Shown here: positions 35,357 through 45,070 of the stretch, one piece after another | Position numbering within the stretch: the first letter of the stretch is position 1 | Layout: each line of letters opens with the position of its first letter | NCBI RefSeq assembly: GCF_022346005.1 | Contig: NZ_JAKRMY010000017.1 | Location: forward strand, 1 to 45,192 | Origin: Corynebacterium sp. ACRPS | GTDB lineage: Bacteria > Actinomycetota > Actinomycetes > Mycobacteriales > Mycobacteriaceae | Reading direction: 5' to 3' | DNA length: 45,192 nucleotides | The notes under the pieces: model-generated | Told to the model about the DNA's origin: nothing | The model's database searches: none | Seen by the model: the letters and a program-made list of their open reading frames with translations, nothing else | Program-made: the position numbers and the translations under genes

Positions 35357-36043
35357 ATGGCAGAAACCACTCCCCTTTTAGGCCCTGTAGTAGACCAGCT
35401 GGGCACGGATATCGTCAGCGGGGACATGGCGGAAGGCACGCGGTTTCGCCTTGGGGACATCGAAAAGCGCTTTGGCATCTCCCGCACCGTGGCGCGCGAG
35501 GCCATGCGCACCCTCGAGCACTTAGGGATGGTTTCTTCTGGGCGCCGGGTGGGCCTTAAGGTGCTGCCGCGCAGCAGCTGGGCGGTCTATGATCCCGCCG
35601 TCATTTCGTGGCGGCTGGGCCACGATAGAACGCGCGCGGAACAGGTCGCGCGCCTCAACGAGCTGCGCCTTGGCATCGAGCCGGTGGCGGCGCAGCTTGC
35701 CGCGCGCAATGCTAGCCCGCAGCAGCGCCGCGAATTGCTGCGGCTAGCAGAAAGGCTCAGCGAGCTCGAGACCACCCCTTCCCCACGGGTAGGCGAAGAA
35801 CTCGAAACCGACCTGCAATTCCATACCCTCATCCTGGAGGCCTCCGGCAACGAGATGATCGCCGCGTTGGCGCCAGCCTTGCTGGCCATCTTGAAGGGCA
35901 AATCCGTCTTTGGTTCCCGCAAGCGGGATCCGATTCGCGGCACGACGCAGCTACATATGGATTTAGCGCGGGAGATCGACGCCGGCGAGGCCGAAGCCGC
36001 CGAGCGCACCTCCCGCGCTATCCTGGACCGCGCCCGCACTTAG
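35357..36043 (+). CDS. GntR-family (FadR-type) regulator, GntR1-like
   Basis: A 228-residue regulator. The N-terminal winged helix ([38 protein letters not shown]) is followed by an all-helical FCD ligand domain (about residues 95-225, with [25 protein letters not shown] and [11 protein letters not shown]). Its place between nrdF and nrdE is that of C. glutamicum GntR1, which controls gluconate and PTS sugar genes; the same role is inferred from position and family only. Its stop overlaps the convergent nrdE stop by four bases. Confidence 0.88.
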   Translation: MAETTPLLGPVVDQLGTDIVSGDMAEGTRFRLGDIEKRFGISRTVAREAMRTLEHLGMVSSGRRVGLKVLPRSSWAVYDPAVISWRLGHDRTRAEQVARLNELRLGIEPVAAQLAARNASPQQRRELLRLAERLSELETTPSPRVGEELETDLQFHTLILEASGNEMIAALAPALLAILKGKSVFGSRKRDPIRGTTQLHMDLAREIDAGEAEAAERTSRAILDRART

Positions 36044-38202
36044 AGCATGCAGGAAACGCAGCCCTCGATCTCGGTGCCTTCCAGGGCCATCTGGCGCACG
36101 CGGATGTAGTACAAGGTCTTAATGCCCTTGCGCCAAGCGTAAATCTGTGCCTTATTCACGTCGCGGGTGGTGGCGGTGTCCTTGAAGAACAGCGTCAGCG
36201 ATAGCCCCTGGTCCACGTACTTGGTGGCCTCAGCGTAGGTATCAACGATCTTCTCGTAACCAATCTCGTACGAGTCCTTGAAGTACTCCAAGTTGTCGTT
36301 ATCCATATGCGATGCCGGGTAGTACACGCGGCCAATCTTGCCTTCCTTGCGGATTTCAATCTTGGAGGCAATCGGGTGGATCGACGAGGTGGAATTGTTG
36401 ATATAGGAAATCGAGCCCGTCGGCGGCACCGCCTGCAGGTTGCGGTTGTAGAGGCCGTGCTTGGCGACGTCCTCCTTCAACTCCGCCCAGTCCTCTGCGG
36501 TGGGGGTGTAGATAGAGGAGGCATCGAAAAGAGCCTTGACCTTTTCGGTGCGCGGCTGGAACTCCGCCGGATCATAGGAATCAAAGAACTCGCCGCTGGC
36601 GTAATCGGATTCGGGGAACTCGGTGAAGGTCGTGCCGCGCTCGCGGGCGATCTTATTAGAAGCGCGCAGGGCGGCGTACATGATGGCCGCGAAGTAGGCG
36701 TTAGTAAAGTCCAAGCCCTCTTCGGAGCCGTACTCGATGTGCTCACGGCCCAAGTAACCGTGCAGGTTCATCTGGCCCAAGCCGATGGCGTGCGAGTCAT
36801 CGTTGCCCTTGCGCACGGACGGGACGGAATCGATGGAGGTCTTATCCGCCACCGAGGTTAGACCGCGAATCGCGGTTTCCACCGTTTGGGAGAAGTCCGG
36901 CGAATCCATGGTCATGGCGATATTCAGCGAACCCAGGTTGCAGGAAATATCGTTACCCACCTGGTCATAAGAAAGATCCGCATTGAGCTCGGAAGCGGAG
37001 TTGACCTGCAAGATCTCCGAGCACAGGTTGGACATGTTGATCCGGGAGGTCTTAACCGGGTTGGCGCGGTTCACCGTATCCTCAAACATCATGTACGGAT
37101 AGCCGGACTCGAACTGCAGCTCTGCCACGGTTTGAAAGAAGTGGCGCGCGTTGATCTTCTTCTTCCGGATGCGCGGGTCCTCGACCATTTCTTCGTAGTG
37201 CTCGGTAATGGAGATATCGCCGAAGGCCTTGCCGTAGACGCGCTCGACGTCGTACGGCGAGAACAGGTACATATCGTCGTTGTTCTTGGCCAGCTCGAAG
37301 GTGATATCAGGGATCACCACGCCCAAGGACAGGGTCTTAATGCGAATCTTTTCATCCGCGTTCTCGCGCTTGGTGTCGAGGAAGTTCATGATGTCCGGGT
37401 GATGGGCGTTGAGGTACACCGCGCCCGCACCCTGGCGTGCACCCAGCTGATTGGCGTAGGAGAATGCATCCTCCAGCATCTTCATCACCGGAATAACGCC
37501 GGAAGACTGGTTCTCGATGTGCTTAATCGGCGCGCCGGATTCGCGGATATTAGACAGCAGCAGGGCCACGCCGCCGCCGCGCTTGGACAGCTGCAGCGCA
37601 GAGTTGATGGAGCGGCCGATGGATTCCATGTTGTCTTCGATGCGGAGCAGGAAGCAGGAAACCAATTCGCCGCGCTGCTGCTTGCCGGCGTTCAGGAAGG
37701 TCGGCGTAGCCGGCTGGAAGCGGCCGGTCATGATCTCATCGACGAGGCGCTCAGCCAGCTCACCATCGCCATCACCAAGGAAAAGCGCCGTCATGGAGAC
37801 GCGGTCCTCAAAGCGCTCCAAGTACCGGCGGCCGTCGAAGGTCTTCAGCGTATAGCTGGTGTAGTACTTATAGGCGCCAAGGAAGGACTTGAAGCGGAAC
37901 TTATAAGAGTAGGCGCGCTTGAATAGGGACTTGATGAACTCGAAGTCATAAGCCTCAATGACCGCTGGGTCATAGTACTTATTGCGCACCAGGTAATCGA
38001 TCTTTTCTTCCAAGTCGTGGAAGTAGACCGTGTTCTGGTTAACGTGCTGCAAGAAGAACTGATTGGCGGCCTCGCGGTCCTTATCAAATTGAATCTTGCC
38101 GTCTCCGTCGTAGAGATTCAGCATGGCATTGAGCGCGTGGTAATCCAGCTGCTCTTCCTGCGATACTGGCTCTGCTACGGTCTTTCCCAATTGCGTACTC
38201 AC
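36040..38202 (-). CDS. nrdE: class Ib ribonucleotide reductase alpha subunit
   Basis: A 720-residue catalytic subunit that reduces ribonucleoside diphosphates. Landmarks are [30 protein letters not shown] with a redox Cys, the loop NLCSEIL with the thiyl-radical Cys and Glu, and the C-terminal CVSCML pair that exchanges disulfide with NrdH. The N-terminal ATP cone is short, as in class Ib. GTG 38202 is the start. It is the last gene of the nrdH-nrdI-nrdE operon. Confidence 0.97.
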   Translation of the reverse strand: MSTQLGKTVAEPVSQEEQLDYHALNAMLNLYDGDGKIQFDKDREAANQFFLQHVNQNTVYFHDLEEKIDYLVRNKYYDPAVIEAYDFEFIKSLFKRAYSYKFRFKSFLGAYKYYTSYTLKTFDGRRYLERFEDRVSMTALFLGDGDGELAERLVDEIMTGRFQPATPTFLNAGKQQRGELVSCFLLRIEDNMESIGRSINSALQLSKRGGGVALLLSNIRESGAPIKHIENQSSGVIPVMKMLEDAFSYANQLGARQGAGAVYLNAHHPDIMNFLDTKRENADEKIRIKTLSLGVVIPDITFELAKNNDDMYLFSPYDVERVYGKAFGDISITEHYEEMVEDPRIRKKKINARHFFQTVAELQFESGYPYMMFEDTVNRANPVKTSRINMSNLCSEILQVNSASELNADLSYDQVGNDISCNLGSLNIAMTMDSPDFSQTVETAIRGLTSVADKTSIDSVPSVRKGNDDSHAIGLGQMNLHGYLGREHIEYGSEEGLDFTNAYFAAIMYAALRASNKIARERGTTFTEFPESDYASGEFFDSYDPAEFQPRTEKVKALFDASSIYTPTAEDWAELKEDVAKHGLYNRNLQAVPPTGSISYINNSTSSIHPIASKIEIRKEGKIGRVYYPASHMDNDNLEYFKDSYEIGYEKIVDTYAEATKYVDQGLSLTLFFKDTATTRDVNKAQIYAWRKGIKTLYYIRVRQMALEGTEIEGCVSCML

Positions 38203-38256
38203 AGCTGACGCGGCCTTTCTTAAAATCAGGATTCTATTAAGTGTGTCGCACCGCGG

Positions 38257-38688
38257 CTAGGCTGCCTCATCCAGTCCCAACTGGGAAGCATTAGCCAGCA
38301 GGCCTTCGCGACAAATTTTTATATCTTCATCGTTGCCGAGCAATTCGAAACGATACACATAAGGCACCTTACATTTGGCGCTGATAACGTCACCAGCTTT
38401 GCCAAAATCGGCGCCGAAGTTGCTATTTCCGCCGGCGATTACCGCTCTGATAAAACTGCGGTTGTGCTCATTATTTAAGAATCTAATTACCTGCACCGGT
38501 ACGGGCCGGGAGTTTTGGTGACTTATGGAGGCTCCCCCGCCGTAGGTGGGACACACCAAGACGTAAGGCTCATTGACCACTAGCGGCTCATCAGTGCGGC
38601 GCAGGGGGATTCGTGCGCTAGGAAAACCTAGCTTCTGCACGAACCGGTGCGTATTTTCCGTAGTAGAGGAAAAATACACGACCAACAT
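38257..38688 (-). CDS. nrdI: NrdI flavodoxin-like protein
   Basis: A 143-residue FMN protein that supplies oxidant to assemble the dimanganese-tyrosyl radical of Nrd[21 protein letters not shown] is the flavin phosphate loop, [12 protein letters not shown] and [15 protein letters not shown] follow as in the family. ATG 38688 has GGAGGTG upstream. It sits between nrdH and nrdE in the usual class Ib order. Confidence 0.96.
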   Translation of the reverse strand: MLVVYFSSTTENTHRFVQKLGFPSARIPLRRTDEPLVVNEPYVLVCPTYGGGASISHQNSRPVPVQVIRFLNNEHNRSFIRAVIAGGNSNFGADFGKAGDVISAKCKVPYVYRFELLGNDEDIKICREGLLANASQLGLDEAA

Positions 38689-38712
38689 GACGGCACCTCC
38701 CTCCTCGGCTGC

Positions 38713-38952
38713 TTACGCAGAGGCGGCAAGCGCTGCGAGGTTCTTGATGCGGTCAGGGCGGAAGCCCGACCAGTGCTCGCCGTTTGCTTCCACGACGGGT
38801 GCCTGGACGTAGCCCAAAGCCATAATGTAGTCACGGGCCTCATCGTCCACGGTGACATCTACCACGTTGTAATCCAGGCCCGCGCGGTCAAGGGCCTTCT
38901 TGGTGGCGTTGCACTGAACGCAGGCAGGCTTGGTGTAGACGGTGATAGACAT
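38713..38952 (-). CDS. nrdH: NrdH glutaredoxin-like redoxin
   Basis: A 79-residue electron donor for NrdE. The active site is CVQC (Cys11, Cys14) in TKPACVQCNATKKALD, with VVDVTVDDEARDYIMALGYVQAPVV and the SGFRPD motif that distinguishes NrdH from ordinary glutaredoxins. Length is normal. ATG 38952 has GGGAG upstream. It is the first gene of the operon, downstream of paired NrdR boxes and a leader of about 100 bases. Confidence 0.97.
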   Translation of the reverse strand: MSITVYTKPACVQCNATKKALDRAGLDYNVVDVTVDDEARDYIMALGYVQAPVVEANGEHWSGFRPDRIKNLAALAASA

Positions 38953-39057
38953 AATAACTCCCTAAAATCCTTTTGCGAGATAGCTTTTGCTCTTAAAAAG
39001 CGGAGGTTCTGACCCCTTTTCAGGCCACTTCCTGCACCGCTCTGAGCGACACCAACG

Positions 39058-39073
39058 ACACTATACTTTGGGG
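39058..39073. promoter_or_regulatory. NrdR box, proximal
   Basis: ACACTATACTTTGGGG matches about 12 of 16 positions of the NrdR consensus acaCwAtATaTwGtgt. It starts 32 bases from the second box, a spacing of about three helical turns as is usual for NrdR pairs, and overlaps a TATAGT that could be the nrdH -10. Confidence 0.65.
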
Positions 39074-39089
39074 GAATTGACCGCAACTG

Positions 39090-39105
39090 ACACAACATAT
39101 AGTAG
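39090..39105. promoter_or_regulatory. NrdR box, distal
   Basis: ACACAACATATAGTAG matches about 13 of 16 consensus positions. With the proximal box it should mediate ATP/dATP-dependent repression of nrdHIE by NrdR, which is encoded elsewhere. Confidence 0.75.
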
Positions 39106-39121
39106 TTACATCCATGATATT

Positions 39122-39148
39122 CCCAGGAGGGCCTGGGGTCAGACCCCA
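39122..39148. repeat. nested palindromes upstream of nrdH
   Basis: CCCAGG-AGGG-CCTGGG (39122-39137) overlaps the near-perfect 15-base palindrome TGGGGTC-A-GACCCCA (39134-39148). The GGGGTCAGA half recurs inverted at 39008-39016. Confidence 0.7.
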
Positions 39149-39264
39149 CATGTTGACCACCGCGGCACCCAACCGTGAAACTACACGCCTGCCATTCCTG
39201 CAGGTTTACCTTCTGTTCACCTAAACATGTGGCAAAGTTCACATTCTGGCGTCGAACCGTAGAA

Positions 39265-39310
39265 AACGAAAAGTCCGCCCCGCTCCGAACACTCGGAGGA
39301 GGCGGACTTC
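39265..39310 (-). terminator. terminator of rpmJ
   Basis: Arms AAGTCCGCC/GGCGGACTT with an inner CTCCGA/TCGGAG stem are followed by TTTTCGTTTTC on the minus strand. Confidence 0.88.
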
Positions 39311-39322
39311 CTTAAGTTTCAA

Positions 39323-39445
39323 TTAACCCTGACGAGCCTTGAAACGGGGATCCTTCTTGTTGATCACGAAGACCTTACCGTGGCGGCGAATAACCTGGGC
39401 GCCCGGCTTCTTCTTCAGCGACCGAAGGGACTTACGGACCTTCAT
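39323..39445 (-). CDS. rpmJ: 50S ribosomal protein L36, cysteine-free form
   Basis: A 40-residue basic protein starting [15 protein letters not shown] and ending DPRFKARQG, typical of ribosomal protein L36. It has no cysteine, so it is the zinc-independent (C-minus) paralogue; zinc-binding L36 has a Cys3-His ribbon. Such paralogues usually replace the zinc form when zinc is scarce. ATG 39445 has AAAGGAG upstream and a strong terminator follows, so it is a one-gene unit. No Zur box is evident in the short region upstream. Confidence 0.95.
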   Translation of the reverse strand: MKVRKSLRSLKKKPGAQVIRRHGKVFVINKKDPRFKARQG

Positions 39446-39572
39446 CGGGCGCTCCTTTCGTTATGCGCAATCTACATGCGGTTGAGTAAATAAAGCACGG
39501 ACTGGGAATCCCCAGCCATGACACGAGGAATAATTTTACCTCACGCGGCCATTAAGACCAAAACACTAGGGC

Positions 39573-40922
39573 TTAATGGGGTGCGGATTCCCGTGAGTAA
39601 CGGGTTTTCATCTCCTCGCCTACCTCATCCAGGCTACGTCCCATAGTCTCTGGCACCAAAATGCGGGTGTAGCCGATGGCTATGAGCCCCAGTACGCCGA
39701 AGACGCCAAAGGCCACCGGGCCGGTGAGCCACTCCACCAGCGGCAGGAAGTACTGGGCCACGGCCCAGTTGGTGGCCCACAGCGAGAGCCCGGCGATGCC
39801 CATGCCCAAGCCGCGTACCTGCAGGGGCACGAGCTCCGAGATGAGCAACCAGGTCGTCGGCGAGACCGCCGCTTGCTGGAAGGCAATAAACGAGGCCATA
39901 AATACCAGCGAGACCATCGCCATCGTGGTGGAATCGGCGGCGTGCGAGTATGCCACGGACAAGATGAATAGCGAAATCACGTTGCCGGTCAGGCCGATGA
40001 GCAGCAGGCGCTTGCGGCCGATGCGGTCGACCACCTTGAGGCCCACCCAACAGGCGATAACGGATACCACGCCAATGACAATCGAGGTATAGACCGAGTT
40101 GGTGGTAGAAATGCCAACCTGGCTCATCATGGTGGGAGCGAAGTAGACGATGGCATTAACGCCGGTGATCTGCTGGGTCAGGCCCATCAGCATGGCGAGC
40201 AATACCGTCACCTGCATCCAGCGATTGGCCTTCAGCGCCTTCCACTCGGAGCCGCTGGAGCGGCGCGCCGTTTCCTGGGAGGTAAGCTCCGCCAGGTCCA
40301 TCCCGGCGCGGCCTGCGACCTCACGGGCCCGCGACATCTTATTGTGCGTGGCAAGCCAGACTGGGGTCTCTGGCAAGAAGAGCATGCCCACGGCGAGGGC
40401 CGCGCCCGGTACGGCCGCAAGCCCCAGCATCCATTCCCAACTTTCCGTGGGCGCGAGGGCCGAGTTGACCAAGTAAGCCAACAACTGGCCTACCACGATC
40501 AACAGGGTATTCAGGGAGACCATACGCCCGCGGATCTTGGCCGGCACCATCTCTGAGATATACATGGGCGAAACAATGGATACCGCACCAACGGCAAAGC
40601 CTAGGAAGGTACGGGCCGTGGCCAGCATGGTCACCGACCCCGCCAGCGCACACCAGATGGAGCCCAAAACAAAGATGATGCCGCCGGCGATCAGCGTAAA
40701 GCGGCGGCCAAACCGGTCCGCAATGCGGCCTGCGGTCAAAGCACCCACTGCGGCACCCACCAGCAGCATGGAGGTTACCCACCCCTCTTGGTGGGCTGTC
40801 ATATTAAATTCCGGGGTGATATACAGCAAAGCACCGGACATCACGCCGGTGTCATAACCAAATAATAAACCGCCAAGGGCGGCAATTGCTGCAACTACCT
40901 TGACATAACTTTCTTTATTCAC
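39573..40922 (-). CDS. MFS sugar/inositol:proton symporter (SP family)
   Basis: A 449-residue, 12-segment sugar porter. [16 protein letters not shown] in segment 1, [10 protein letters not shown] in loop 2-3, [14 protein letters not shown] in segment 7, [11 protein letters not shown] in loop 8-9 and [11 protein letters not shown] at the end are classic SP-family motifs. It most resembles bacterial inositol/hexose importers such as IolT; the substrate is not proven. GTG 40922 lies a few bases after CACAAT, a possible -10 for a leaderless message; TTG 40931 is also in frame. Only 27 bases separate it from the divergent nadE start. Confidence 0.9.
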   Translation of the reverse strand: MNKESYVKVVAAIAALGGLLFGYDTGVMSGALLYITPEFNMTAHQEGWVTSMLLVGAAVGALTAGRIADRFGRRFTLIAGGIIFVLGSIWCALAGSVTMLATARTFLGFAVGAVSIVSPMYISEMVPAKIRGRMVSLNTLLIVVGQLLAYLVNSALAPTESWEWMLGLAAVPGAALAVGMLFLPETPVWLATHNKMSRAREVAGRAGMDLAELTSQETARRSSGSEWKALKANRWMQVTVLLAMLMGLTQQITGVNAIVYFAPTMMSQVGISTTNSVYTSIVIGVVSVIACWVGLKVVDRIGRKRLLLIGLTGNVISLFILSVAYSHAADSTTMAMVSLVFMASFIAFQQAAVSPTTWLLISELVPLQVRGLGMGIAGLSLWATNWAVAQYFLPLVEWLTGPVAFGVFGVLGLIAIGYTRILVPETMGRSLDEVGEEMKTRYSRESAPH

Positions 40923-40949
40923 AGCACGCAATTGTGTCAGGAGACTACG

Positions 40950-41771
40950 ATGAACGTCATGTCACCCGATGCCGAAAACTTGCAACAATCCATCATAAAA
41001 CAGCTGGATGTACGCCCCTTTATCGATCCAGAAGAGGAAATTGCCCGCCGCGTAGATTTCCTCGTGGAATACTTGGAAACGACCCATGCCAAAGGCTACG
41101 TGCTGGGCATTTCCGGCGGCCAGGATTCCACCCTGGCGGGAAAGCTCACCCAGCTGGCAGTAGAGCGGGTAGAAGGCGCCGAATTTTGGGCCGTGCGCCT
41201 GCCCCACGGCACGCAGGCGGATGAGGACGATGCCCAGATCGCCCTCGATTTCATCCGCCCCGATCACCGGCTCACCGTTGATATTCAACCGGCCACCGCA
41301 GCGCTGAGCCACGAGGTCGCCCGTGCGGTGAACCAGGATTCCTTGAACGATTTCAATCGCGGCAATGCCAAGGCGCGCCTGCGCATGACCGCGCAATATG
41401 CCATCGCCGGCGAGGTGGGCGCGCTGGTTGTGGGCACGGATCACGCAGCGGAAAACGTCACCGCGTTCTACACCAAGTGGGGCGATGGCGCGGCAGACCT
41501 ACTCCCCCTGGCCGGGCTAAATAAGCGCCAAGGCGCGGCATTGCTCAAGCACTTAGGTGCGCCAGAGTCCACGTGGTCCAAGGTCCCCACCGCGGATTTA
41601 GAAGACGATAAGCCGCAGCTTCCCGATGAAGAGGCGCTCGGCGTCACCTACGCCCACATCGATGACTACTTAGAGGGCAAGGCGGTTCCCGATGCCGCCC
41701 GCGAGCGCATCGAGACCCTGTGGCACCGCGGCATCCACAAGCGCCAGATGCCGCAAGGGCCAACCGCCTAA
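40950..41771 (+). CDS. nadE: NAD synthetase, ammonia-dependent type
   Basis: A 273-residue enzyme that amidates nicotinate adenine dinucleotide to NAD. The PP-loop SGGQDST is at residues 55-61, and [32 protein letters not shown] is the substrate-binding segment. There is no N-terminal glutaminase domain, unlike the 670-residue mycobacterial enzyme, so it should use free ammonia. ATG 40950 has AGGAG seven bases upstream, which favours it over GTG 40932. The stop overlaps the convergent kinase gene by four bases. Confidence 0.95.
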   Translation: MNVMSPDAENLQQSIIKQLDVRPFIDPEEEIARRVDFLVEYLETTHAKGYVLGISGGQDSTLAGKLTQLAVERVEGAEFWAVRLPHGTQADEDDAQIALDFIRPDHRLTVDIQPATAALSHEVARAVNQDSLNDFNRGNAKARLRMTAQYAIAGEVGALVVGTDHAAENVTAFYTKWGDGAADLLPLAGLNKRQGAALLKHLGAPESTWSKVPTADLEDDKPQLPDEEALGVTYAHIDDYLEGKAVPDAARERIETLWHRGIHKRQMPQGPTA

Positions 41772-42505
41772 GCCAGCGCCTCTAGCGTGGCGAGTGCCGC
41801 GCGCTCCAGCGGCCGGTTATAGGCCGAGCCGTGGGTCAGCGCGTGCACAGCTAGTGGGTGCAGTTGATGCATGGGAATCCAGGTTTCAATATCTTTCGGC
41901 GCCCCATAGCCGCGGAAGATTTCCTCTATATAGGGCGCGCCGAATAGCGCCAACATGCCCAAATCAGTGTGCGGATGCCCGCCGTGAGCTGCGGGATCGA
42001 TCATGATGCCACCCTGGGCATCGAAAAGCAGGTTGCCTGCCCACAGGTCACCGTGGATGCGCGCAGGCGCCACATCCCAGCTGCGGGCGGCAATCGCATC
42101 GCAAGCCCGCTTAACCAAGTCCCTTTGCGCAGTACTGATTCCGGCCGGCTCCGCAAACGGCAGCACGCGCTGCTGGGCATAGAATTCACCCCAGTTATCG
42201 GTGGGCGTGCACTCCTGTTCAATGGTGCCGATGAAGTTTCTTCCTTCCCACCCCTCCGGCGCGCTGCCAAAAGCCGGCGCCCCAGCACGGTGCACGCGCG
42301 CAAGCTCCGCACCAAATTTTCGCGCTGCCTCTGCAGTGGGCGCTACCTCGTTGATGCGTTCTGTAACGATTTCCTTGTCGTCGGCGCTAATTACTGTGGC
42401 TACCGCATCCGTGGCTTCACCCAACCACCGGAGGCCGGCAGCCTCAGCACCAGCTTGGTCTTTATCGCGTACTTGCTTAGCAAAGGTCTGCATATTGACC
42501 AGCAT
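41768..42505 (-). CDS. fructosamine kinase family protein
   Basis: A 245-residue kinase-like protein. [41 protein letters not shown] contains the catalytic HGDLxxGN loop and the DPA metal site of the fructosamine-3-kinase/APH fold; [11 protein letters not shown] at the N-terminus also fits. Members phosphorylate sugar-amine adducts for deglycation, but the substrate here is unknown. ATG 42505 or 42493: TATGCT lies seven bases before the second, which could make a leaderless start there. Convergent with nadE. Confidence 0.88.
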   Translation of the reverse strand: MLVNMQTFAKQVRDKDQAGAEAAGLRWLGEATDAVATVISADDKEIVTERINEVAPTAEAARKFGAELARVHRAGAPAFGSAPEGWEGRNFIGTIEQECTPTDNWGEFYAQQRVLPFAEPAGISTAQRDLVKRACDAIAARSWDVAPARIHGDLWAGNLLFDAQGGIMIDPAAHGGHPHTDLGMLALFGAPYIEEIFRGYGAPKDIETWIPMHQLHPLAVHALTHGSAYNRPLERAALATLEALA

Positions 42506-42628
42506 AACTACTTCGGTAGCACACCAGGTTGGGCCGGAAAACTTAGAATTACATGCCTCGCACTTTAATTGACAAAGTTTTTCAGTTAGTTAATTGGCCC
42601 ACTGCGAATTAAGATGCTGTACATAAAT

Positions 42629-42648
42629 AATTTACCGAATGGTAAATT
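42629..42648. promoter_or_regulatory. 20-base palindrome upstream of the first esterase gene
   Basis: AATTTACC-GAAT-GGTAAATT has perfect eight-base arms and sits 26 bases before ATG 42674, downstream of -10-like sequences (around 42618-42626). It looks like a repressor operator; the regulator is unknown. A TTGACA at 42571-42576 may be the -35 of another start point. Confidence 0.55.
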
Positions 42649-42673
42649 CTCTCTCGAATTGAAAAGGATAACT

Positions 42674-43519
42674 ATGGTCGGAATTAACGGCATTAAGAGA
42701 AAGTTCGTCGGTGGTCTCCTCGCGCTTGGTGCTGCCTTGACGATGGCCCAGTCTGCCAACGCAGCAGAACCCCACGGCAAGGAAATGGTCACTTTCGGCG
42801 ACTCTTTCTCCGCTAACGGCGGTGCCCCTGGGGATCGCGCAGCGGTCAGCCCTTTCTCCGCTTCTACTCCCCTACCGAACACGTGCAGTAACGACAAGCA
42901 CAACTGGGCACATCAAACTGCCCGGAATCTCGGTCACAGCCTGGCGGACTACACGTGCAACGGAACCAGCTATTGGGTAGCTGCCTTCGTCGAACACGCA
43001 GTCCGCTCTGGGAATATTGGCCCCGATACGAAGGAAGTCACCTTCATGTATGGCGGCCTGCAGCCTGGCACCTATGTCGATGCACTGGCTAACGCCGCCG
43101 CCCCAAATATCCCTAAGGGCTCGAGCTACCGCGGATTGCTGAACGCGCAATTCAGTAAAATTCGATCCGTGGCCCCGAATGCACGCATCACGATGGTCAA
43201 CTACGTTCCAATGACGGTTAATGACACCCTCTGTGTGGTCAATGACGACCGGATGCAGCTGCCACTGTCCATCCCAGGTGTTACTCGCGCAGAAGAAGAG
43301 TTCAACCGCGAAATCGGACGTGCCGCAGACTCCCTTGGCGTGAACTTCATCGATCTTCACAACCAAGCAAAAACGCACGATCCTTGCCAGCCGGACACCA
43401 ACCACCGGTGGGCAGTCATTGCTCAGACCCCGACGGCCCCTTCCGTGATGCCAATGCACCCAACTGATGTTGGACACACAGGAATGGCAGGTATTATTAC
43501 GAATGGCCTAAGGAACTAG
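42674..43519 (+). CDS. secreted SGNH/GDSL-family hydrolase 1
   Basis: A 281-residue exported protein. The signal peptide (basic start, GGLLALGAALTMAQS, cleavage at ANA-A near residue 30) is followed by block I FGDSFSANG with nucleophile Ser44 and block V MHPTDVGH with catalytic His262. The Asp usually three residues before that His is replaced by Met, suggesting a Ser-His dyad as in some actinobacterial esterases. Six mature-part cysteines could form disulfides. ATG 42674 has AAAGGAT upstream; the longer frame is not needed. A second SGNH gene follows, so the pair is probably one operon for extracellular ester cleavage. Confidence 0.88.
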   Translation: MVGINGIKRKFVGGLLALGAALTMAQSANAAEPHGKEMVTFGDSFSANGGAPGDRAAVSPFSASTPLPNTCSNDKHNWAHQTARNLGHSLADYTCNGTSYWVAAFVEHAVRSGNIGPDTKEVTFMYGGLQPGTYVDALANAAAPNIPKGSSYRGLLNAQFSKIRSVAPNARITMVNYVPMTVNDTLCVVNDDRMQLPLSIPGVTRAEEEFNREIGRAADSLGVNFIDLHNQAKTHDPCQPDTNHRWAVIAQTPTAPSVMPMHPTDVGHTGMAGIITNGLRN

Positions 43520-43561
43520 GCCTCACCTCCCCTATTCCCAGAAAGTAAACTCGGAGTAAAA

Positions 43562-44359
43562 GTGAAGCGTATTAATAAGCTCGCCGCGGCTGCCACTTTC
43601 ATTACAGCACTTGCGGGCACGAGCACCGTTGCCACAGCTGCAGTCCCAGGAAACACCGTTCTCGTTGGTGACAGTATTGTAGCCAACCCAACCGTCGCTG
43701 ACCATGCGCTGAACAAGGCGCATAAAACGGCCAATACCGGAGTGGGCTGCGTTACCGATAATGCCATTGCCACTGAGATGAGCAATGTTTCCGGTGCACA
43801 CGTTGACCAGTACCAATGCGCAGGTGCTTCTTTAGCCACTGGAGGCGTTCACGTCGATAACTCTCTCCGCAAGGCAGCAGAAGACGGCAACCTTAACCAC
43901 GAGACCAAAAATGTCGTTATCGTTGCCGGCGCTAATGACACCTACCCCCACAAAACGGATATCGCAGCCTCCGACCGCGCGATTCGCGGTGGTCTCCGCA
44001 GCGCACTCGATGTAGCCCACCAGCACGCACCGAATGCCAAGGTGACTGTCGTAGGTTACCCGCACGTGACCCGCGGCAACTCCACTTGCCTGACCTCTTC
44101 GATCATTCCCCTACCCATCGCAGCCGTCTCTGACACAGAACAGCGCCTCCAAAACACCCTGCGCGAAGTGTCCGAGCAAAACGGCGCAACCTTCTTAGAT
44201 GCACAGCCCATGTCTGAAGGACATGACATGTGCTCGCCAGACCGCTGGTGGGTTAACCTCGTTGACCCAGTACCACCAGCTCCCGGCAACCTACCACTGC
44301 ACCTTAATGCCCACGGCACCGCAGCTTATGGCCAGTTTATCGGCCACGCTCTGCAGTAA
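43562..44359 (+). CDS. secreted SGNH/GDSL-family hydrolase 2
   Basis: A 265-residue exported protein. A signal peptide of about 27 residues (TALAGTSTVATAA-VP) precedes block I LVGDSIVAN with Ser38, block III VAGANDTY and block V LHLNAHG with His247. As in the neighbouring paralogue, the usual Asp before the His is absent (Leu). GTG 43562 has GGAG nine bases upstream and lies 42 bases after the first gene; a strong terminator follows. The two proteins are similar in plan but diverged, so an old tandem duplication is likely. Substrate unknown. Confidence 0.87.
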   Translation: MKRINKLAAAATFITALAGTSTVATAAVPGNTVLVGDSIVANPTVADHALNKAHKTANTGVGCVTDNAIATEMSNVSGAHVDQYQCAGASLATGGVHVDNSLRKAAEDGNLNHETKNVVIVAGANDTYPHKTDIAASDRAIRGGLRSALDVAHQHAPNAKVTVVGYPHVTRGNSTCLTSSIIPLPIAAVSDTEQRLQNTLREVSEQNGATFLDAQPMSEGHDMCSPDRWWVNLVDPVPPAPGNLPLHLNAHGTAAYGQFIGHALQ

Positions 44360-44371
44360 GTAGAAAGAAAT

Positions 44372-44407
44372 TATCCCGCATAATTTTAAACTATGCGGGA
44401 TATTTTT
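44372..44407 (+). terminator. terminator of the SGNH esterase pair
   Basis: A perfect 11-base stem TATCCCGCATA/TATGCGGGATA is followed by TTTTT. Confidence 0.92.
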
Positions 44408-44421
44408 ATGAGTTTTTCTGG

Positions 44422-45070
44422 TTAGTGGTTATTGATCCAATCGATACCTGCCTGAAATTCCGCCCCACCGTACTGCATATGGGCAAGTTGTCCGCGTAGC
44501 AGGTTTATATTATCCATTGCGCCATGGTGAGAGGCCTCACCTACGATCTGCTGCAAAGGCAGCTTGCCGTGTGCTGCGTCCACCTCCATGGACGGGGATA
44601 CCAATCCCAGGTAATCCTCTGGGTAGTTACAAATAATATCCTGCGGGTTGCAAACCTCGAACACGTCAGACCCCAGTTCGCCGTACCCACCGTCGAGGTG
44701 GCCTAGAGCGCCGGTCGCATTGGACATGTCATCGTGATATTGCGCAGCACCATTGCCACCCTGGTACGGGTTGGCATAGAGGGCTGCAGATGCAAACCTT
44801 TCTTTATCAAGTGGTCCGCGCCCGTGCGCCGCATCGTTAATGATGCGTGCGGAAATATCTGCTCCCTCGGAATAGCCGACCAAGGAAATCTTGCTATTTG
44901 GGCAGTCATTCTGGATTTGCTGAATCTTAGCTGCGGTGCGGTTATATCCTTCGTTAGAAGAGTCAGAATATTTCGACACGGCAAATGGGAAGGCCTGGTA
45001 GCCCACAAAGGTGGCATTCGTATCCGGCTGGAGTCCGAGCGTAACGCCCATCTGTCCGGTAATTAGACCG
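44422..45070 (-). pseudogene. cutinase-family esterase, 5' end removed by an IS3 insertion
   Basis: About 215 C-terminal residues of a secreted cutinase-like esterase. The nucleophile elbow SLVGYSEGADISARI is intact, as are EVCNPQDIICN, with the likely catalytic Asp and a disulfide pair, and the SHHGAMDNIN region with the His. The frame continues past 45070 only into IS sequence, and there is no signal peptide or N-terminal CPDV-type segment, so the real start is lost or lies beyond the element. It is convergent with the two SGNH esterase genes, so the three may once have formed a lipid-ester scavenging locus. Interruption is inferred from the IS boundary. Confidence 0.75.

Larger units (their letters stand above)
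38953..39322. other. regulatory intergenic region upstream of nrdHIE
   Basis: About 370 bases without a credible gene. It holds the nrdH leader, two NrdR boxes, nested palindromes at 39122-39148 and the rpmJ terminator. TCTGACCCC at 39008-39016 is repeated in inverted form as GGGGTCAGA at 39135-39143, each flanked by CAGGCC/GGCC and CCTG/CAGG elements, so the NrdR region is bracketed by an imperfect inverted repeat. Confidence 0.6.

Noticed and set aside
39549..39579. Terminator after the sugar transporter (CCATTAAG/CTTAATGG)
   Set aside because: The arms are only eight bases, overlap the stop codon and lack a T-run; too weak to call.
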